Origin: Methanolapillus africanus
GTDB lineage: Archaea; Halobacteriota; Methanosarcinia; Methanosarcinales; Methanosarcinaceae
Direction: 5' to 3'
Length of the DNA: 64,000 bases
NCBI RefSeq assembly: GCF_032714475.1
Contig: NZ_JAWDKD010000002.1
Location: 1 to 64,000 of the forward strand
Part shown: in pieces, positions 34,397 through 43,005 of the stretch
Numbering within the stretch: position 1 is the stretch's first letter
Layout of the letters: every line of letters begins with the position of its first letter
Program-made: the position numbers and the translations under genes
Notes under the pieces: generated by a model
What the model was told of the DNA's origin: nothing
The model's input: the letters and a program-made list of their open reading frames with translations, nothing else
Database searches by the model: none

Positions 34397-36301
34397 ATGG
34401 CGTTAGATCTTCCGTTTATCCACCCGTGGGCCTTGATCGGGCTTCTTTCCATCATTCCGCTCATCATCTTGTACATGCTTTTGCCCAAGCCGTTTAAGAT
34501 GAGCGTTCCGTCCGTGATGTTCTTGATGAAAGTCGAGGAGTCGCGCGACAAAATCTACAACACCCTGACAAAACTGGTCAAAGACCCGCTCTTTTTGGCG
34601 CAGCTTTTGGTTTTAATCTTACTGGCGCTCGCCGCTGCCGGCCCATATATATTGTCTATGGAAACATACAGCGAAGAGCGAACCGTCGTCATTTTGGACG
34701 CGTCGGGCAGCATGCAAACCAACGGACGGTTCGACCAGGCCAAAAAGGACGCTGAAAACCACCTCAGTCAATTTAACACCATCATCTTGGCGGAATCCGT
34801 CCCGGTGATCGTCGCCGAAAACGTCAGCGCGTCCAAAGCCAAAGATATTCTGCGCGATCTGGAACCCAAATCGGTTTCCGCCGACATCGGCTCCGCCGTC
34901 GCCTCCGGCGCGAACATCTTGTCAACGGAAGGCGGATCAATTTACGTCTATTCCGACTTTACGTCTTGGGAAGGTATGAATCCGCTGGTTGCCAAAAACC
35001 TGCTCGGCAGCGGCTTAAATGTGACATATTTCGCGTACGGAAGTCCGACCGACAACAACGTCGCCATTGTGAACGGTTATCTGGAAAAATCGGGCGGCAA
35101 CTACAATTACCACTTTATGGTCAGAAACTACGGAAAAGCAACCAAAGAAATATCGGTTGACGTTTTGACCACCAAATCAAACGGCCAGAAAACCAACTCG
35201 TCGTCCGTCACGTTGTCCGTCCCCGGAAATGATGTTGCGTCCTTCCAGTTTGACAACATCAGCCGCGGAACGACAGAAATTCGGATTAAGAATGGCGACG
35301 GCCTTGCCGGCGACAACAGCGCGTTTATTTCCATTCCGGAAACCAGTTCCGCGCGGGCGCTTTACATTTATGACGAAGCGTCCGGAAAAGACCTGCCCGG
35401 ATACATTGCGCTGTCCCTGCAGCCGGAGCTGACCACCACCACCGCGTCAACTGTTCCGGGGTCTATTTCCCAGGATTATGATTTCGTCGTGGTGGATTTG
35501 GGAACGCGGATTTTAAGCAACAGCGAAGCGGCGTCTTTGAACGCTTATGCGAACGCCGGCGGAAGCGTCGTGTTTGTCGCGGGCGAATATTTGGATCCGA
35601 AAAACCAATCGACGGACACGTCAAAGATGCTTCCGGTCAAAATCAACGGCATCAATTCAAGTACCGTCGGGTTCCCGCTTTATGTGCTGACGTCCAACAA
35701 AATGACGGATGATATGAATTACAGCGATGTTTTCGTCCGGACTTACTTGATTGCGGAAGCGCGCGATACGGTGAATTCATCTTACTTGGTGGCCGCCGCC
35801 GATAAATCGCCGGTGATCGCTTACGGACCGTACGGCAACGGAACCGTTTTCTACATCGGCCTCAATGATCACGCCGGTGAAAACGCCTGGAACAACTTCG
35901 CCAGTTTCCCGGAATTCCCCATCTTTTGGGTCCGGCTGACGGAATTTATTGCCGGAACGGGCGACGTCTCCGAATATAATTTGCCGGCGGGAACGGTGCT
36001 GACGTTTGCGAACGAAACCACCATTGTGACGCCGGACGGCACGATTAAAGCCCACAAAGTGGTTTTGGACACGGCCGGCATTTACGTCGTGAACAAAAAG
36101 AGCATTGCCGTCAACATGTACAATGACAAGGAATCTAATACGATGCTGGAACGGCTCAAAGGCGTGGACGGCGCAAACGCCGGATCGGAGCTGCCGACGC
36201 TCTTTGAAGTTAAAAAAGAGCTGGTGGCCGTCTTTGTGGTTTTGGCGTCTTTGTTTATTTTGCTTGAACTTTACCTGTTGAGAAAGCGGGGGGATATTTA
36301 A
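34397..36301 (+). CDS. BatA-like VWA membrane protein
   Basis: 634 residues. An N-terminal pair of membrane helices (about 10-30, 68-90) frames the BatA start motif LPFIHPWALIGLLSIIPLII. The VWA domain has the MIDAS motif DASGSMQT near 101. A long extracellular part with beta-sandwich sequence (CARDB-like around 230-300) follows, and a last helix at about 605-628 returns to the cytoplasm (LLRKRGDI). Its last base is the first base of the next gene, so the two are coupled. Likely part of a membrane-bound complex with MoxR and DUF58. Confidence 0.85.
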   Translation: MALDLPFIHPWALIGLLSIIPLIILYMLLPKPFKMSVPSVMFLMKVEESRDKIYNTLTKLVKDPLFLAQLLVLILLALAAAGPYILSMETYSEERTVVILDASGSMQTNGRFDQAKKDAENHLSQFNTIILAESVPVIVAENVSASKAKDILRDLEPKSVSADIGSAVASGANILSTEGGSIYVYSDFTSWEGMNPLVAKNLLGSGLNVTYFAYGSPTDNNVAIVNGYLEKSGGNYNYHFMVRNYGKATKEISVDVLTTKSNGQKTNSSSVTLSVPGNDVASFQFDNISRGTTEIRIKNGDGLAGDNSAFISIPETSSARALYIYDEASGKDLPGYIALSLQPELTTTTASTVPGSISQDYDFVVVDLGTRILSNSEAASLNAYANAGGSVVFVAGEYLDPKNQSTDTSKMLPVKINGINSSTVGFPLYVLTSNKMTDDMNYSDVFVRTYLIAEARDTVNSSYLVAAADKSPVIAYGPYGNGTVFYIGLNDHAGENAWNNFASFPEFPIFWVRLTEFIAGTGDVSEYNLPAGTVLTFANETTIVTPDGTIKAHKVVLDTAGIYVVNKKSIAVNMYNDKESNTMLERLKGVDGANAGSELPTLFEVKKELVAVFVVLASLFILLELYLLRKRGDI

Positions 36302-38976
36302 TGGTCAGTTTCAGTTACCCGTGGGCTTTGGTTTTGCTGATTCCCGTCATTATTTTGGCGGGCTATTATTTCAAAAAGGCCGCCGGGCGAAAACAAAAGA
36401 TTTTGTTCGGGACGCGCGGAATCATCGCCGTCTTGCTGGTGTTGGCCATCGCGAATCCGCTCGTGTTTATGAACGTCACGAAAACGAACGATCACCCCGA
36501 ATTGGTTTTGGTTTCGGATACGACGCAAAGCATGAAGTATTTCAAAAGCGGCGTCGGCCAAGATTTATACAATTACTTTACGGGAACGATTAACGTTCAG
36601 TATGATACGCTGACCGGCAACTACACGGCGCTGGGTGAAAAAATCATTCAGTACGCGGACGGGAAAAATAAAATATTGATCGTGTCCGACGGCAACAGCA
36701 ATTACGGCACGAGTCTGACGGACGCCATCAATTTCTCCAAAGAAACGAACACGACGGTTTCCGCCGTGATTCCGGATTTGATTCAAAACGATTTGAGTGT
36801 GGAGATTACGGGCGATAAATCGATTATCGTCGGCAACGAACAGGAGTTCGGCATTGTGGTCCGGCAGGCCGGAAACGCGAATGCCAGCTACAATTATGAA
36901 ATTTATGCGGACGGAACCCTGATCGAACGGGGCAGCGGTACTCTCAACAGCACTGAAAAAACGACGACGTTCACCACCCGCTTCACAAAATTGGGCGCGC
37001 ACACGCTCCGGGTTTCGTTGACGTCGGCGGCGGATTCCGATAAAATCAACAACAATTATACGAAATCGGTTTACGTGATTGAAAAACCGAATGTGATCGT
37101 GGTGACGTCCGAACAAAACGCGTCGCTGACGCAAGTGGTCGGCACGCTGTACAACGTGACGGTGGTGACGTCGCTGTCGCAGTTTACGGATTTGGACAAA
37201 GCGCTGTCGTCGACGAAGACGGTTGTCATCGATAACATGTATATCGGCAACATCACGGAGAAAGAAGTGGCGTCGCTGAAGAATTATGTTTCCGAGGGCG
37301 GTGGTTTGGTTGTTGTCGGCGGAACGGGCTCGTACGGTTATCCGGAAGGCAACAGCTATCTGAATTCGTCCTTTGAGAAGCTTCTGCCGGTCGTTTCCAT
37401 TCCGTCGGATTGGGAAGGCACGCAAGATGTTTTGCTGTTCATCGACGTGTCCGACAGCGGTAATTCGTATGCCGCGAACAATGAGACGATCTTGTCGAAC
37501 ATTAAAAAGACGGCGATCAACATCATTGACAACGATTATTTCAAAGAAGCCAACATGACGTACCTGACCATCGGCGATCCGACGCGCGACATTGACGGGG
37601 AATTCTATTACGTCGGCAATCCGAAAGAGGCAAACGCGTTAAAGCTTCAGATTGAGAATTTGAAAACCGGCGATGGAGAAACCGATTTGTTGGACTCGTT
37701 TGAGGACGCTGCCGTTGTCCTGGAAAACCGTTCCGGACAGCCGCTCATCATTGTCATGACGGACGGAAATATTGTCGGACGCCACTCTTATTCGGAAATT
37801 TTGGCGGCCGAGAACAAGATGAAAGATTACGGCGCGACGATCGTGTACATCAATATTTATACGGGCGGCTCGACGCGTCCGGATCAATTCAAGGACAAGA
37901 GCGGAACGCCTTATGCGGAAGATTTGGCGGACGATTACGGCAAAAACGGCGTTTATGTCTCGTCTCCGAAAGGGCTGCCGGTTGACCCGAACTTTGAGGA
38001 GATGTTTGGCGCAAGCAGCAGCAACAACACGAACCGGACGGAATCCGGCCTTTATGTTTCCAATCCGAAGCATTTCATTGTTCAGGGCTTGGATTTATCC
38101 AACACGTCGGTGTCGGGCTACAACAGCGTGACGCCGAAAGCCGGTTCCGACAAACTGGTGATCGCGTCGGACGGCGCGCCGGTTTTGACGGTGTGGCGTT
38201 ACGGTCTGGGCCGGGTCGCTTCCGTGACGACCGACAACGGCGTCGGCCGCGGCAACTACTGGGCGCCCGACTTGTATACGTCCCCGGGATCGAAGCTGAT
38301 TTCGTCCACCATCAACTGGGCGATGGGCGACCCGAATCGGGAAAGCGGTATTGTGATTGACGCGCCGGACACGTCCGTCGGTTTGCCGACAACGCTTCGC
38401 GTCAACATGTACGACCAGGGAATTCCGGTGCTGACGCTGGACGGCAAAAAGCTGGTGCTGACGATGGAATCTGAAAATGTGTACACGTCGGAACTGTTGT
38501 TCAACCAGTCCGGCACGTACAATATTTCCGGATATCCGATTGCAGTCAACTATCCGATTGAGTACCAGGAAATCGGCGTCAATCCGGATTTCAGGAAACT
38601 GATTGAATCGACCGGCGGCAACATTTATACTGCCAATGAAGCCAAAGCGTTCTTCATCAAATCAGTCAGCGACGACACGACTTACAAGGTCAAAGAAGTG
38701 GTCGGCCTCAACGTCTATCTCCTCTTGCTGGCGCTTGTGATTTTCCTCGCGGAAGTCGTGTACCGCCGCGTGCGTGAAATCAAAGAGCTGCGCCGTCTGC
38801 ACGAAGAATACGAAACCCGGGCGGCTTCCGGCGAAAAGATTCCGCCGACCTATTCCAAGCTGCACGGCTGGAGTTACATGGATCCGGAAGAAGAAGAAAA
38901 AACCGAAACGTCCGGATTAGCCGGCCTGACCGGTAAGCTTTCCGGTTTGAAATCCAAAGTGAAGTTGAAGAAATAA
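36301..38976 (+). CDS. Large VWA / glutamine-amidotransferase-like membrane protein
   Basis: 891 residues. Two N-terminal membrane helices (about 8-26, 37-58), a first degenerate VWA-like domain (LVSDTTQSMKYF), then beta-sandwich sequence, a class I amidotransferase-like strand (GGGLVVVGGTGSYGYPEG) lacking catalytic Cys, and a second VWA-like domain (LLFIDVSDSGNS, TDGNIVGRHSYSEI). A final helix near 805-825 precedes a charged cytoplasmic tail ending in Lys residues. It fits the archaeal version of the Bat-type system. A T-rich tract and a GC-rich 3'-end motif follow. Confidence 0.82.
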   Translation: MVSFSYPWALVLLIPVIILAGYYFKKAAGRKQKILFGTRGIIAVLLVLAIANPLVFMNVTKTNDHPELVLVSDTTQSMKYFKSGVGQDLYNYFTGTINVQYDTLTGNYTALGEKIIQYADGKNKILIVSDGNSNYGTSLTDAINFSKETNTTVSAVIPDLIQNDLSVEITGDKSIIVGNEQEFGIVVRQAGNANASYNYEIYADGTLIERGSGTLNSTEKTTTFTTRFTKLGAHTLRVSLTSAADSDKINNNYTKSVYVIEKPNVIVVTSEQNASLTQVVGTLYNVTVVTSLSQFTDLDKALSSTKTVVIDNMYIGNITEKEVASLKNYVSEGGGLVVVGGTGSYGYPEGNSYLNSSFEKLLPVVSIPSDWEGTQDVLLFIDVSDSGNSYAANNETILSNIKKTAINIIDNDYFKEANMTYLTIGDPTRDIDGEFYYVGNPKEANALKLQIENLKTGDGETDLLDSFEDAAVVLENRSGQPLIIVMTDGNIVGRHSYSEILAAENKMKDYGATIVYINIYTGGSTRPDQFKDKSGTPYAEDLADDYGKNGVYVSSPKGLPVDPNFEEMFGASSSNNTNRTESGLYVSNPKHFIVQGLDLSNTSVSGYNSVTPKAGSDKLVIASDGAPVLTVWRYGLGRVASVTTDNGVGRGNYWAPDLYTSPGSKLISSTINWAMGDPNRESGIVIDAPDTSVGLPTTLRVNMYDQGIPVLTLDGKKLVLTMESENVYTSELLFNQSGTYNISGYPIAVNYPIEYQEIGVNPDFRKLIESTGGNIYTANEAKAFFIKSVSDDTTYKVKEVVGLNVYLLLLALVIFLAEVVYRRVREIKELRRLHEEYETRAASGEKIPPTYSKLHGWSYMDPEEEEKTETSGLAGLTGKLSGLKSKVKLKK

Positions 38977-39033
38977 TCAACTTCTCTTTTCTTTTTTTGT
39001 TTTTTTATTTTTGTCATTCTGTTTTTCATTTTT

Positions 39034-39070
39034 TATGGCGGGCAGCGGGCGCGCGCGTTATGGCGACACT
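39034..39070 (-). repeat. GC-rich 3'-end motif, copy 11
   Basis: ATGGCGGGCAGCGGGCGCGC then GCGTTATGGCGACAC. It follows the last gene of the MoxR operon after about 55 T-rich bases, in the usual orientation; TTTTTCTTTTTGCGTTTTT follows as in copies 2 and 8. Confidence 0.85.
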
Positions 39071-39116
39071 TTTTCTTTTTGCGTTTTTAAAACTGATGGC
39101 GATTTTTGTTTTTGAA

Positions 39117-39560
39117 TCAAGCAAACCTGTCTTCCAAGTTATGTTTTGGAGTCAAGAAAACCGCCATCTAATTTGTATTTTTGAGTCACGCAAACCCTCC
39201 CGAAAAATCAAACGCTTTGCGTTTGATTTTCTCGGAATCCGATGAAATGAGATTGGTACAGCAGCAACAGACACGAAAACGGATTAGGAAAAGACTGTAT
39301 TGTTAGAAACAGTTGGTGCAAATCGGATTAGGAAAAAACTGTATTGTTAGAAACAGCTGATGAAAAACGGATCAGGAAAAGACTGTATTGTTGGAACAGT
39401 TGGTGCAAACCGAAATCTAAAAATAGTCAACAGTAGGTGCAATTTGAAAATATGTCAGTGCAGATGCAATCTGACTGCAAATTAGAATATATCTACGATC
39501 GGATTCCGCAAAATACAAACGCTATCGCGTTTGATTTTGCGGGATGGTTTACACGGGAAG
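39117..39560. repeat. Composite intergenic element E5 (both ends present)
   Basis: Left side: three iterated end segments (TCAAGCAAACCTG, TCAAGAAAACCGCC, TCACGCAAACCCTCCCG), then hairpin 39199-39235. Interior: three 43-44-bp direct repeats at 39280, 39324 and 39368 (CGGATTAGGAAAAGACTG, TATTGTTAGAAACAG...), then 34-bp-type sequence. Right side: hairpin 39506-39542 (CCGCAAAATACAAACGC / GCGTTTGATTTTGCGG) and GGATGGTTT. Two 90-bp modules follow. Confidence 0.8.
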
Positions 39561-39586
39561 TTGGAACAAGCAAAATTAAATATTTC

Positions 39587-39675
39587 GCGACCGAAGGGAG
39601 CCGTTTGCGAAGCAAACTTACGGAAACAGCCTCCAACCGATCTTGAAAAATTCCTAGCGAAGCGACGGAATTTTT
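39587..39675. repeat. About 90-bp structured module (copy 3)
   Basis: 89 bp, GCGACCGAAGGGAGCCG to GACGGAATTTTT. Its central stem is GTTTGC/GCAAAC, covarying with copy 2. A right-end sequence of the composite element (GCGTCTGATTTTGCGGGATG) follows directly. Confidence 0.75.
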
Positions 39676-39735
39676 GCGTCTGATTTTGCGGGATGTTTTG
39701 CTTGAAAAACTGAAACAGGCCAAACCAAACTTAAT

Positions 39736-39825
39736 GCGACCGAAGGGAGCCGTTCGCGCAGCGAACTTTATGGATTCAGACTCCCACCGCCTATGAAAAA
39801 TTCCTAGCGAAGCGACGGAATTTTT
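39736..39825 (-). repeat. About 90-bp structured module (copy 4)
   Basis: 90 bp, GCGACCGAAGGGAGCCG to GACGGAATTTTT, with central stem GTTCGC/GCGAAC around GCA. It ends three bases from the stop codon of the next minus-strand gene, so it would form that gene's 3' UTR. Confidence 0.75.
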
Positions 39826-39828
39826 TTC

Positions 39829-40344
39829 TTAAACCGCTGCGGAAAGCGCCCGAACCGGTTTTCCTTTCTCTTTGCGTTCTTCGGATTTCATGTGGCCTTT
39901 GTCGATGCTGACGAAAAGCAAGTGGTCCAAATCGAAGAGAAGCGCGAAAATGAAAAGCGGCGTCAGTTCAAAGTAACAGGCGGCGACCAAACAGACGATG
40001 CCGGCAAAAAACAAGCCTAAGCAAATCGACGTGGAAGAGGCGAGTCTTGAAGCCAGCTTCGGATTGATGAGATCAAAAGTTCCGGCCGGCGCCAACCCTT
40101 TGGGATTGAGCGGGCTCGTGAGATCCAAAAGCGTCTTTTTTAAATCGGACGAAATCTTGACGTGGTACAAGAATAAAACAAGACCGACAAGCGGCGTCAA
40201 ATAAACGAAGACTTTCGGGATAAAGTGGAGATTCCACAAAATCGCATACATCAGAATGATATAAAATCCGAGAAACGCGTTAATGACTTCAAGCGCCCTG
40301 AATTTGGAGCGCAAGGTTTCGCGGAAAAGCGTTTTCATAACCAT
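39829..40344 (-). CDS. Four-helix membrane protein of unknown function
   Basis: 171 residues. Hydrophobic segments at about 20-38, 44-62, 104-122 and 124-142, a basic N-terminus and a Lys/Glu-rich tail ending PVRALSAAV. No motif recognised. Two ATGs (40344, 40338) are possible starts. The upstream 350 bases are a trinucleotide-rich stretch, the downstream side touches the structured module. Confidence 0.6.
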   Translation of the reverse strand: MVMKTLFRETLRSKFRALEVINAFLGFYIILMYAILWNLHFIPKVFVYLTPLVGLVLFLYHVKISSDLKKTLLDLTSPLNPKGLAPAGTFDLINPKLASRLASSTSICLGLFFAGIVCLVAACYFELTPLFIFALLFDLDHLLFVSIDKGHMKSEERKEKGKPVRALSAAV

Positions 40345-40695
40345 GGTAAAAACTCACAATAATAATAACAATAACGGTAATAACACAATAATGCAACAAC
40401 ACCGGTAATACCGATAACACAATAATAACGACAATGGTAACAATAATAACAATAATACAATTACGAAATACGACAAATAATTGCAAATTCGATAGCAACG
40501 ATAACAATTTACACGGCAATCCGCACAAATAAAGCGTCGCTTAAACGATAATAATGAATACAATTCCATAGTATAAAACGATATTGAAGAAGAGCGTTAT
40601 CGCTAACGATTTTTATAAAAGTCGATGAATAAATCATAGCCATAATCAAAAAGAAATAACTTTCGTTGTTTTTAAAAAGAAAAAAGAAAAAGAAA
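40345..40695. repeat. AAT/AAC-rich low-complexity stretch
   Basis: From about 40352 to 40480 the plus strand is mostly AATAATAACAATAACGGTAA-type imperfect triplet repeats. The rest holds no gene and no clear regulatory site apart from T-rich sequence beyond the S10 stop codon. Confidence 0.75.
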
Positions 40696-41004
40696 TTAAT
40701 TCTCGAGAACAATCTCGATATTAATGTCTTTGGGCACCTGAATTCTCATCAATTGGCGAAGTGCGCGTTCATCGGCCGCGAGGTCAATGAGTCTTTTGTG
40801 GACACGCATTTCCCAGTGATCCCATGTGGCCGTGCCGTCGCCGCTCGGACTTTTTCTCGTCGGAACGATGAGTTTTTTCGTCGGAAGCGGAACCGGACCG
40901 GAAATACTGACGCCGGTTCTTTCGGCAATGGCTTTAACTTGGTCGCAAACGCTGTCCAAGTCGGTCGGGCTGATGCCTGATAATCTGATTCTTGCTTTTT
41001 GCAT
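40696..41004 (-). CDS. rps10: Ribosomal protein S10
   Basis: 102 residues of the small-subunit protein S10 (uS10). KARIRLSGISPTDLDSVCDQ opens the chain, GPVPLPTKKLIVPTRKSPSG forms the extended loop and HWEMRVHKRLIDL is conserved. It is the last gene of the EF-1A unit, 38 bases behind EF-1A, as in other euryarchaea. T-rich sequence follows. Confidence 0.97.
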   Translation of the reverse strand: MQKARIRLSGISPTDLDSVCDQVKAIAERTGVSISGPVPLPTKKLIVPTRKSPSGDGTATWDHWEMRVHKRLIDLAADERALRQLMRIQVPKDINIEIVLEN

Positions 41005-41042
41005 GATGTCGTCCCCCTTAAAAATAAGAGAAGAGAAGGAAT

Positions 41043-42314
41043 TTAATCCTTCTTCTTAACACTGAGACAGACACCGGCCGCAATGGTCATACCCATGTCA
41101 CGGACAGCGAAGCGTCCGAGTTGCGGGATTTCTTTTGCGGGTTCGAGAACCATGGGTTTTGTGGGTTTGAAGGTAACGACGGCTGCGTCACCGGCTTTGA
41201 TGAACGGCGGGTTTTGCTCTTTCGGCTGGCCGGTCTTCGGGTCCAACTTTTGGTCGATGGACATGAACATACAGGCCACTTGGGTGGTGTGGCTGTGGAA
41301 AACCGGGGTGTAACCGACGGTAATCGCAGACGGGTGCTGGAGAACGACAATCTGTCCGGTAAATTCGTCGGCAACCGACGGCGGAGCAGCTTTCGGACCG
41401 CAGACGTCACCGCGTCTGACATCGTTCTTGCCGATACCGCGAACGCTCCAGCCGATGTTGTCGCCCGGAACTGCTTGCGGAATTTCTTCATGGTGCATTT
41501 CAATGGATTTAACTTCTCCACCGGCGCCGCTGGGCATGAAAACGACTTGGTCGCCTTTCTTCATGATACCGGTTTCGACACGGCCGACCGGGACAGTTCC
41601 GATACCGGAGATGGTGTACGCATCTTCGACCGGGATTCTGAGCGGAAGGGAAGTCGGCTTTTCCGGCTCTTTCAAGTTGTTGAGGGCTTGGAGAACGGAC
41701 GGGCCTTTGTACCACGGGGTGTTTGCACTGGCGGTTTTGAAGTTGTCGCCTTCAAAGGCGGAGGTCGGGATAAACGGAATCTGGTCCGGCTTGAATCCGA
41801 TCATTTTCAAGATTTGGGAAACTTGTTCGACGACTTCTTTGTATCTTCCTTCATCGTATTTCACAGCGTCCATTTTGTTGACGGCGACGATCAATTGGTT
41901 GATACCGAGGGTCTTGGACAAGAAGATGTGTTCTTTGGTTTGAGCCATAACTCCATCGGGTGCAGCGACGACGAGAACAGCGGCGTCAGCTTGGGAAGCG
42001 CCGGTGATCATGTTTTTAACGAAGTCTCTGTGACCCGGGCAGTCCACGACGGTGAAGTAGTATTTGTCGGTGTCGAATCTCTTGTGAGCGATGTCAATGG
42101 TGATACCTCTCTCTCTTTCTTCTTTCAAGGTGTCCATAACCCATGCGAAAGCGAAGGATTCTTTGCCTTTCAATTTTGCTTCTTCTTTGAATTTCTCAAT
42201 GATGTGGGGCGGAACGGCTCCGGTTTCAAACATTAATCTTCCGACGAAGGTGGACTTTCCGTGGTCAATGTGACCGATAACGGCTAAGTTCATGTGCGGT
42301 TTATCTGCTGCCAT
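41043..42314 (-). CDS. tuf: Translation elongation factor 1-alpha
   Basis: 423 residues. G1 GHIDHGKSTFVGRL, G3 DCPGHRDFV, G4 NKMD are present, with the archaeal GITIDIAHKRF effector loop. It delivers aminoacyl-tRNA to the ribosome. AGGAGAT lies before the ATG. A TATA-like TTTATATAA about 345 bases upstream suggests a leader of some 320 bases; it is separated from EF-2 by 691 bases and so is probably transcribed on its own with S10. Confidence 0.98.
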   Translation of the reverse strand: MAADKPHMNLAVIGHIDHGKSTFVGRLMFETGAVPPHIIEKFKEEAKLKGKESFAFAWVMDTLKEERERGITIDIAHKRFDTDKYYFTVVDCPGHRDFVKNMITGASQADAAVLVVAAPDGVMAQTKEHIFLSKTLGINQLIVAVNKMDAVKYDEGRYKEVVEQVSQILKMIGFKPDQIPFIPTSAFEGDNFKTASANTPWYKGPSVLQALNNLKEPEKPTSLPLRIPVEDAYTISGIGTVPVGRVETGIMKKGDQVVFMPSGAGGEVKSIEMHHEEIPQAVPGDNIGWSVRGIGKNDVRRGDVCGPKAAPPSVADEFTGQIVVLQHPSAITVGYTPVFHSHTTQVACMFMSIDQKLDPKTGQPKEQNPPFIKAGDAAVVTFKPTKPMVLEPAKEIPQLGRFAVRDMGMTIAAGVCLSVKKKD

Positions 42315-43005
42315 AATTTATCTCCTGATATTGGTTTAATATAGTTGGTTTAATTAAATAAATTGATTCAACTGATTCACGTCAATATTTATGATATTAC
42401 GCCGATAGTCAATAATCAATATTTTTGGATTCCGATACAACAAAGACCCTTATACGACAGATAAGGCCGCTGTTTTGTATGCGGATTGTGATCAATTTAA
42501 GTGTGATCGGTTGCCCGGTTTATTGCAGGCTTTTTGGATCGTCAAAGAAAATTATATTTCTTTGCCGGCACGTGTTCTACTGAAAATACATTTCAGTATT
42601 AAACTGTTTCGCCAAAAAGACTCTTTCAGGGGCATTTCGAGTAACCCTAAATAACCACTCTTATATAAAAAGAATATGTTTGTCAACCATTTCGACAAAC
42701 AAATTCTTTGTTTTTGAAGGTTAAATTTTTGAAATTGAAATGAATTTCACCAAATTTTTCAATTTAATTAATCTAAAGAATTTTATTCATTTTTTAATTC
42801 AATTCAAATCAAAATTAATTCAAATCAAAATTGATTCAAATTGAATTTAATTTAAATGATTCAATTTATTCAAATTGGATTTAATTAATCCAAATTGAAT
42901 CAAAATGAATCAAATTGAATAAATGAATTCAATTATTCGAATTTTAATTCTATTGAAAAATTTGAATGTTGAAATTCAAATTTATTTTTGAAGGGATCAG
43001 CCTTC
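42315..43005 (-). promoter_or_regulatory. EF-1A promoter and long leader
   Basis: A TATA-like TTTTTATATAAG lies at about 42660-42672 (minus strand). The 320 bases to the EF-1A start contain several short inverted repeats, such as CTTAT...ATAAG around 42447-42468, and no coding frame. From about 42770 to 42960, before the EF-2 stop, the sequence is a run of imperfect AATTCAAAT-type repeats of no evident function. Leader length is inferred from the TATA position only. Confidence 0.4.

Noticed and set aside
38997..39245. Plus-strand frame of 82 codons after the MoxR operon
   Set aside because: It lies in the T-rich tract, GC-rich motif and element end; the same sequence occurs at other gene ends without a frame.
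41121..42236. Plus-strand open frame of 371 codons
   Set aside because: Antisense to EF-1A; no family features.
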